Source of the DNA: an uncultured Bacilli bacterium
GTDB lineage: Bacteria > Bacillota_I > Bacilli_A > RF39 > UBA660
NCBI GenBank assembly: GCA_949440065.1
Contig: CASRZP010000065.1
Coordinates: 1 to 7,908 of the forward strand
Length of the DNA: 7,908 nucleotides
Direction of reading: 5' to 3'
The notes under the pieces are model-generated. The model was not told the origin of the DNA and made no database searches. It was given only the letters and a program-made list of their open reading frames with translations. Positions 4,616 to 7,908 of this stretch are shown in pieces (positions within the stretch are counted from its first letter, which is position 1; the number at the start of each line of letters is the position of its first letter). The translations under genes were made by a program, and so were the position numbers.

Positions 4616-6463
4616 CTACTTCACAACATATGGATCAGTACTTGTTCCACTACCTTTAATAATTTCCACATCACTTTTTACATTAATAACAGGTCGTGCT
4701 GTTGTTTTTATGTTACTATAATAATGAAAATTTGGTTCTCCATAATTGACATAACCGTTTCTAATAAAACCAGCATTCGATAAATAACTATTCATTACCC
4801 ACACTGGATTTTGCATATAACTTGGTTGTGTTGAAAACATCTCTCCTATAGCAATTGTTCCAATTTTTGCAGAAATAAATTTCTTTTGTAACCCTTGATA
4901 GCCTTCATCAAAATCATAATTTGTAATATCAAAATCGGCATAATCTAACTTATCCTCGTTTAATCGTTTGATAAATTCATGATTTAAAAAGTACCCAATG
5001 TTACCTCCCCTGTCGGGATCAAACTTTGTTGCTCTAGTTTGATCAAAATCAGTAATCAACTTACTTTCTCCATCTTCATAAATATCTTGATTCAAAACTA
5101 ATCTTGTTGTTCCATTTTCATTAATGTGTACAATTCTCCATAATAAATTAGAAAATTCAACGTATTCTCCTGAGGTATGCTCGTTTAACTTCTTACTTTC
5201 ATTTTTCTTAGCCGTTAATAAATAAGGATTATCTTTTGTCCCGTCACCACCATAGATCAAACTATCCCTTTTAATCACAATCACTGGGCGTATATGCATT
5301 GGTGTATAATCTTTATAATTTGTTTTTTGAAAAACTCCTCCATCTTCTATTGTAATTTCTTGTCGCTCAAGAAAAGCAGCTAAATTATATTCATCCTCTG
5401 TACTAAGATAGTAAGATAGCAACCCAAAAGATGGTTGATTTTTATTTAAATAAGTTCCTTTATACTGTGTTCCTGTTTCACTAACAGATACATAATACTC
5501 ATCATAAGTAATGGAACCAATGTCTAAAGTAATCTCGATATTCTTATCTTCATCCATAGCATTGACTAAAAACTTATTTCCTGTTTTTAAAATTTTCTCT
5601 GGATCAGCAAAGTTTTTCTTAAAGTAATCATTTAACCATTTAACCGTATCACTTTCCATATAATCTTTAATTTTTACTCCAGCCATTACTGTTGATACAG
5701 GTCCATCGGTTACCAACCTAATGTCATCTTCATTTAATTTCATAATCCTAAACATAAATCCAGAATACCATACATAATTGTTATCCACATAACCTTTAAA
5801 CGTATTGGTCTCATCCGTATTTTTTTCTATTTCTTTCGATAAAAAGTGGCTTACTTGAATATTACGATAAACAACCGTTTGATTCTTTAGTTTATCCTCT
5901 ACCGTATAACTCACTTCATAACTTCCTACTTTTTTAGTATCTACCTTGGATGCATCAATCACTACTTTATTCACATCTATATCTTTATCCACATTATCGA
6001 TAACCTTCTTAACCCCTAACTCTTGATAAGGATCATTTAAATTTAAGACAATAGTACTATCTCCATTTAATTCTATCTTAGGTCCAACGTGATCAATTTT
6101 CGATTGATATTTTCCACATGACAAATAAGTAAAATATTTGTATTCATCATCTTCTTTTAACACTTTTACCCAACTAGAAGTATCACATACTTCCTTTTTT
6201 CCTGGTACATATAAAGCATCAAGATAGTTTTCTTTATATAATTTATCGATAAGAATAGTAACGACATCACCATCCTTTTTCGGTAATTCTTCCTCGTTTT
6301 CTCGATAGTAATCATGCGCTACTTCTAATAAATACTCTTCCATTTTAGAAAACATCAATTTTCCTCTTAAATAAAAGAAGTAAAATCCTAAAGTAAATAA
6401 ACCTAATACCACCAAAACAATACCAATACGAACAAGAGTTTGATACTTAACTTTACTTTTCAT
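4616..6463 (-). CDS. Membrane-anchored surface protein: pilin-like head, Ig-like domain and two tandem modules
   Basis: A 615-aa protein with a basic N-terminus and one hydrophobic helix (about 11-32), probably an uncleaved anchor with the rest outside. Residues 36-120 look pilin-like: an amphipathic helix (MEEYLLEVAHDYY), an ELPKKDG turn, KLYKENYLDAL, and a Cys pair (C93, C116) flanking SSWVKV and YKYFTYLSC. Residues about 126-205 fit a bacterial Ig-like (DUF5011-type) domain: VGPKIEL, NDPYQELGVK and VGSYEVSYTVEDK. Two related modules follow (about 225-417 and 430-615). Each opens with an aromatic block (YVWYSGFMFRI; YVEFSNLLWRI), has an internal IGSI/IGTI strand, and ends with RPVI, then GGDGTKDNPYLL or KGSGTSTDPYVV; these resemble DUF6273-like modules. 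An AGAAGG purine block directly abuts ATG 6463 without a spacer, which is odd. The 28-Cys gene follows five bases later. Coding is certain; function (adhesion or envelope structure) is inferred. Confidence 0.85.
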   Translation of the reverse strand: MKSKVKYQTLVRIGIVLVVLGLFTLGFYFFYLRGKLMFSKMEEYLLEVAHDYYRENEEELPKKDGDVVTILIDKLYKENYLDALYVPGKKEVCDTSSWVKVLKEDDEYKYFTYLSCGKYQSKIDHVGPKIELNGDSTIVLNLNDPYQELGVKKVIDNVDKDIDVNKVVIDASKVDTKKVGSYEVSYTVEDKLKNQTVVYRNIQVSHFLSKEIEKNTDETNTFKGYVDNNYVWYSGFMFRIMKLNEDDIRLVTDGPVSTVMAGVKIKDYMESDTVKWLNDYFKKNFADPEKILKTGNKFLVNAMDEDKNIEITLDIGSITYDEYYVSVSETGTQYKGTYLNKNQPSFGLLSYYLSTEDEYNLAAFLERQEITIEDGGVFQKTNYKDYTPMHIRPVIVIKRDSLIYGGDGTKDNPYLLTAKKNESKKLNEHTSGEYVEFSNLLWRIVHINENGTTRLVLNQDIYEDGESKLITDFDQTRATKFDPDRGGNIGYFLNHEFIKRLNEDKLDYADFDITNYDFDEGYQGLQKKFISAKIGTIAIGEMFSTQPSYMQNPVWVMNSYLSNAGFIRNGYVNYGEPNFHYYSNIKTTARPVINVKSDVEIIKGSGTSTDPYVVK

Positions 6464-6496
6464 CCTTCTTATCTCAAAGCCTTTATTTTTTTATCA

Positions 6497-6508
6497 TTAC
6501 TATAGTAA
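6497..6508. repeat. 12-bp perfect palindrome at the start of the surface-protein operon
   Basis: TTACTATAGTAA abuts and shares one base with the -10 element, and it spans the predicted transcript start near 6501. It is a possible operator half-site pair, though short and A+T-rich. Confidence 0.35.
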
Positions 6509-6537
6509 GTATAACATGAAAAAATATGAAAGGACAA
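6508..6537 (-). promoter_or_regulatory. Promoter of the 615-aa/629-aa surface-protein operon
   Basis: TTGTCC (6532-6537), 18 bases, then TATACT (6508-6513) preceded by TG-T, an extended -10. It lies between the upstream terminator and ATG 6463, giving a leader of about 38 bases. Confidence 0.6.
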
Positions 6538-6557
6538 CAAATTTATTACAAATTAGC

Positions 6558-6579
6558 AAAAAAGACAATTTAAATTGTC
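6558..6579 (-). terminator. Intrinsic terminator overlapping the stop of the 206-aa gene
   Basis: The 16-bp perfect palindrome GACAATTTAAATTGTC (6564-6579) is followed on the minus strand by TTTTTT (6558-6563). The TAA stop lies in the palindrome's centre, so the hairpin includes the last codons. Confidence 0.7.
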
Positions 6580-7190
6580 TGACGAGCGTATACATTAATT
6601 TTTACTCCGTATTTTTTGGCAATTCCTTCCGTTAGAACCGTATTTTCATCTATCCACATACGTAAGCGATAATGATGTAGACTTGTTCCTTTGGTCGTGA
6701 AGCTTCCTTGATCTAGTACCATACTTCCACTAGGGGTTCCTATTTCACTTTGATTGTCTCTTGGTGTAAAATGAGATGGTGTCATAATTTTATTATATGA
6801 TGTTTCTGGATCAATCATTTTTTCTAAATAAAGTTTAACTTCATTATCTTGTAAAGCTTCTTCTTGATTTACTGGGATTTTTTTAGCAGATACTTCGTAT
6901 TGAATGGTCATATCTTGGGATAATATAGCTTGTATGGTAAAATCAAATACGTTATTTACCCCTGTCAACATCATCCCATTCTCATCACTCATCGGATAAG
7001 CTTCATTTATGGTAATTCCTGTTTTTCCTTCAGTATAGGTTAACATGACAGTACCTGTTTCTAGTACGTTTTCTACAAGTCCTTCTTTAAAAAAGGTAAA
7101 TGATGCATACGTTATTCCTATTGTTAGAGTAATCAATGATAACAGTAATAATACAAATACAATACTTTTTCTTTTATTTTTATCTTTCAT
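6570..7190 (-). CDS. Exported protein with TasA/SipW-substrate-like signal
   Basis: A 206-aa protein with a KDKNKRK basic start and a hydrophobic stretch (10-25) ending in GITYASF. This pattern (small residues, then YASF or YAYF) is typical of SipW-processed TasA/CalY-like matrix proteins; cleavage is likely after A29. The mature part is beta-rich: ETGTVMLTYTEG (44-55), GVNNVFDFTI (77-86), IQYEVSAKK (96-104), NEVKLYLEK (116-124), GTPSGSMVL (151-159) and YRLRMWID (174-181). It has no Cys, unlike the neighbouring exported proteins. AAGGA six bases before ATG 7190 supports the start. It lies 62 bases after the pilin-like gene with no terminator between, so the two may be co-transcribed, and it ends in its own terminator. 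The exported nature is confident; TasA-like fibre formation is inference. The dedicated signal peptidase would have to be outside this window. Confidence 0.8.
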   Translation of the reverse strand: MKDKNKRKSIVFVLLLLSLITLTIGITYASFTFFKEGLVENVLETGTVMLTYTEGKTGITINEAYPMSDENGMMLTGVNNVFDFTIQAILSQDMTIQYEVSAKKIPVNQEEALQDNEVKLYLEKMIDPETSYNKIMTPSHFTPRDNQSEIGTPSGSMVLDQGSFTTKGTSLHHYRLRMWIDENTVLTEGIAKKYGVKINVYARQTI

Positions 7191-7241
7191 TCTTTTTCCT
7201 TCTTTCTTTTATTAATATGACCTAAGGAAGAAAGAAATATA

Positions 7242-7269
7242 CTTATACTCTTTTATTTTTCGATAACAA
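7242..7269 (-). promoter_or_regulatory. Weak promoter candidate for the 206-aa gene
   Basis: TTGTTA (7264-7269), 16 bases, TATAAG (7242-7247). The -35 lies inside the end of the upstream gene. Read-through from upstream is equally possible. Confidence 0.25.
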
Positions 7270-7908
7270 CCACTGCACGAGCTCCACCTAGGATATCAGA
7301 TGTACCATCTTTTCCCACTCTAGCATAATAATAAATTCGCCATGCATAATCGCTTTTTATTGCAGTACTTGTCCAATAGGTGTAATCTGTTCCATCATTT
7401 GTTCCTCCATTAGTGATAGAACCTTTCAAATAATTATACATCCATACTGGGCAAGATTTATTCACTGTTGTACATCCTAGGCTTACCGCTTCTTGTAGAG
7501 TAATCAATCTTGCCTTGGCCGTTCTTTTTTCCATAGTATATGCATTTGTTGTACAAGTATTATAAGTAGTACATTCCGTATAAGGATTGTCTTTAAATAC
7601 CGTTGTTCCTAGGATATAAGTTTGATCTAGTACATTACTCCATCCCTTAGTAGCATTTTCTAATGACGGTAATAATGTAATTGGTCCTTCTTTGGTACTA
7701 TTTCCACCTTCACGCCATGCAGTAGCATTCACTGTATTTTCGCGTTGTTGTAAAGTTAAGGTATCCCCATTATCACTTACTACATAAAAGTATAATTCTT
7801 TCGTATCATTAACCTTATATTTAACAATGGTGCCTGGCGTATACGTACTTGGCGCATCTAATTCTATACAAGTAGACTCTTCCCCTGTTACACAAAAAGT
7901 GTTTGATC
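7253..7908 (-). CDS. Pilin-like/DUF6273-like surface protein, C-terminal part (5' end outside window)
   Basis: The frame is open to the window edge: 217 complete residues are visible. A GTG at 7732 is only an internal Val codon, because conserved-looking sequence continues above it (NTFCVTGEE, TYTPGTIVKYKVND, YFYVVSDNGDTLTLQQREN). The C-terminal domain contains NATAWREGG, GPITLLPSLENATKGW, a Cys-containing stretch with CTTYNTC, KARLITLQEAVSLGC, CPVWMYNYL, YWTSTA, and the end GARAVVVIEK. This architecture recurs in prepilin-type surface proteins of gut Bacillota, in which a type IV pilin-like N-terminus precedes it; that N-terminus is not in the window and is inferred. The ending RAVVVI resembles the RPVI strands of the two modules in the 615-aa protein, so the proteins may share a domain family. 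The six Cys in this region suggest disulphides. Function is unknown, presumably cell-surface. Confidence 0.8.
   Translation of the reverse strand, partial: SNTFCVTGEESTCIELDAPSTYTPGTIVKYKVNDTKELYFYVVSDNGDTLTLQQRENTVNATAWREGGNSTKEGPITLLPSLENATKGWSNVLDQTYILGTTVFKDNPYTECTTYNTCTTNAYTMEKRTAKARLITLQEAVSLGCTTVNKSCPVWMYNYLKGSITNGGTNDGTDYTYWTSTAIKSDYAWRIYYYARVGKDGTSDILGGARAVVVIEK

Noticed and set aside
7200..7236. 9-bp inverted repeat (TTCTTTCTT/AAGAAAGAA) before the 206-aa gene, touching its ribosome binding site
   Set aside because: It is a low-complexity purine/pyrimidine tract with a 19-base loop. Chance pairing is likely, so it is not called a switch.
7253..7732. A complete 159-aa gene starting at GTG 7732
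   Set aside because: The frame continues without a stop to base 7908 with pilin-like surface sequence, and no ribosome binding site precedes the GTG. It is a partial gene.
1..7908. Mollicutes genetic code (TGA as Trp)
   Set aside because: No gene stops at TGA, but none needs TGA read-through either. Trp is encoded by TGG and the genes are full length in the standard code.

Overview
The window is strongly A+T-rich and has every recognisable gene on the minus strand, so transcription runs from high to low coordinates. The low G+C, AAGGAG-type ribosome binding sites, intrinsic terminators with U-tails, a VanW/D-Ala ligase pair and the style of the surface proteins point to a Gram-positive Bacillota, probably an uncultured gut lineage of the Bacilli/Erysipelotrichia/RF39 kind. 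The lineage is inferred from protein style, not from a marker gene. The standard genetic code fits: the genes are full length with TAA or TAG stops and use TGG for Trp.

High-coordinate half (7908 to 2702): a cluster of four exported or membrane-anchored proteins. (a) The C-terminal part of a pilin-like surface protein, open at the window edge. (b) A 206-aa protein with a TasA/SipW-substrate-like signal, ending in a terminator that overlaps its stop codon. (c) A new promoter, then a 615-aa membrane-anchored protein with a pilin-like head, a bacterial Ig-like domain and two tandem copies of a surface module whose C-terminal signature is RPVI...GxGTxxxPY. (d) Five bases after its stop, a 629-aa secreted protein with 28 cysteines, a 15-residue Asp run and a Ser/Gly/Pro linker. 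(c) and (d) look translationally coupled. No enzyme, sortase or secretion gene is visible, so a cell-envelope or adhesion role is inference from architecture.

Middle (2699 to 2053): a small cytosolic Cys-rich protein of unknown function (173 aa from the preferred start), followed by two tandem terminator hairpins.

Region 2025 to 971: a recombination-promoting nuclease (Rpn, PD-(D/E)XK) locus. The nuclease domain and the C-terminal tetrapeptide-repeat domain, normally one gene with an internal start, are here two separate reading frames 23 bases apart. They follow a good promoter with a 30-bp imperfect palindrome at the predicted transcript start and end in a terminator. The layout suggests either a decayed rpn gene or a split toxin/antitoxin pair.

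Low-coordinate end (958 to 1): a near-consensus promoter drives a VanW-family gene, and one base after its stop begins an ATP-grasp D-Ala:D-X ligase whose first 21 codons are in the window. Its N-terminal signature (SEYSVSL) resembles VanC/E/G-type D-Ala-D-Ser ligases. The vanW-ligase order matches vanG-type clusters, so this may be the start of a vanG-like operon continuing beyond base 1.

No tRNA, rRNA, CRISPR array, insertion sequence or plus-strand gene was found. No gene-free stretch exceeds about 260 bases.
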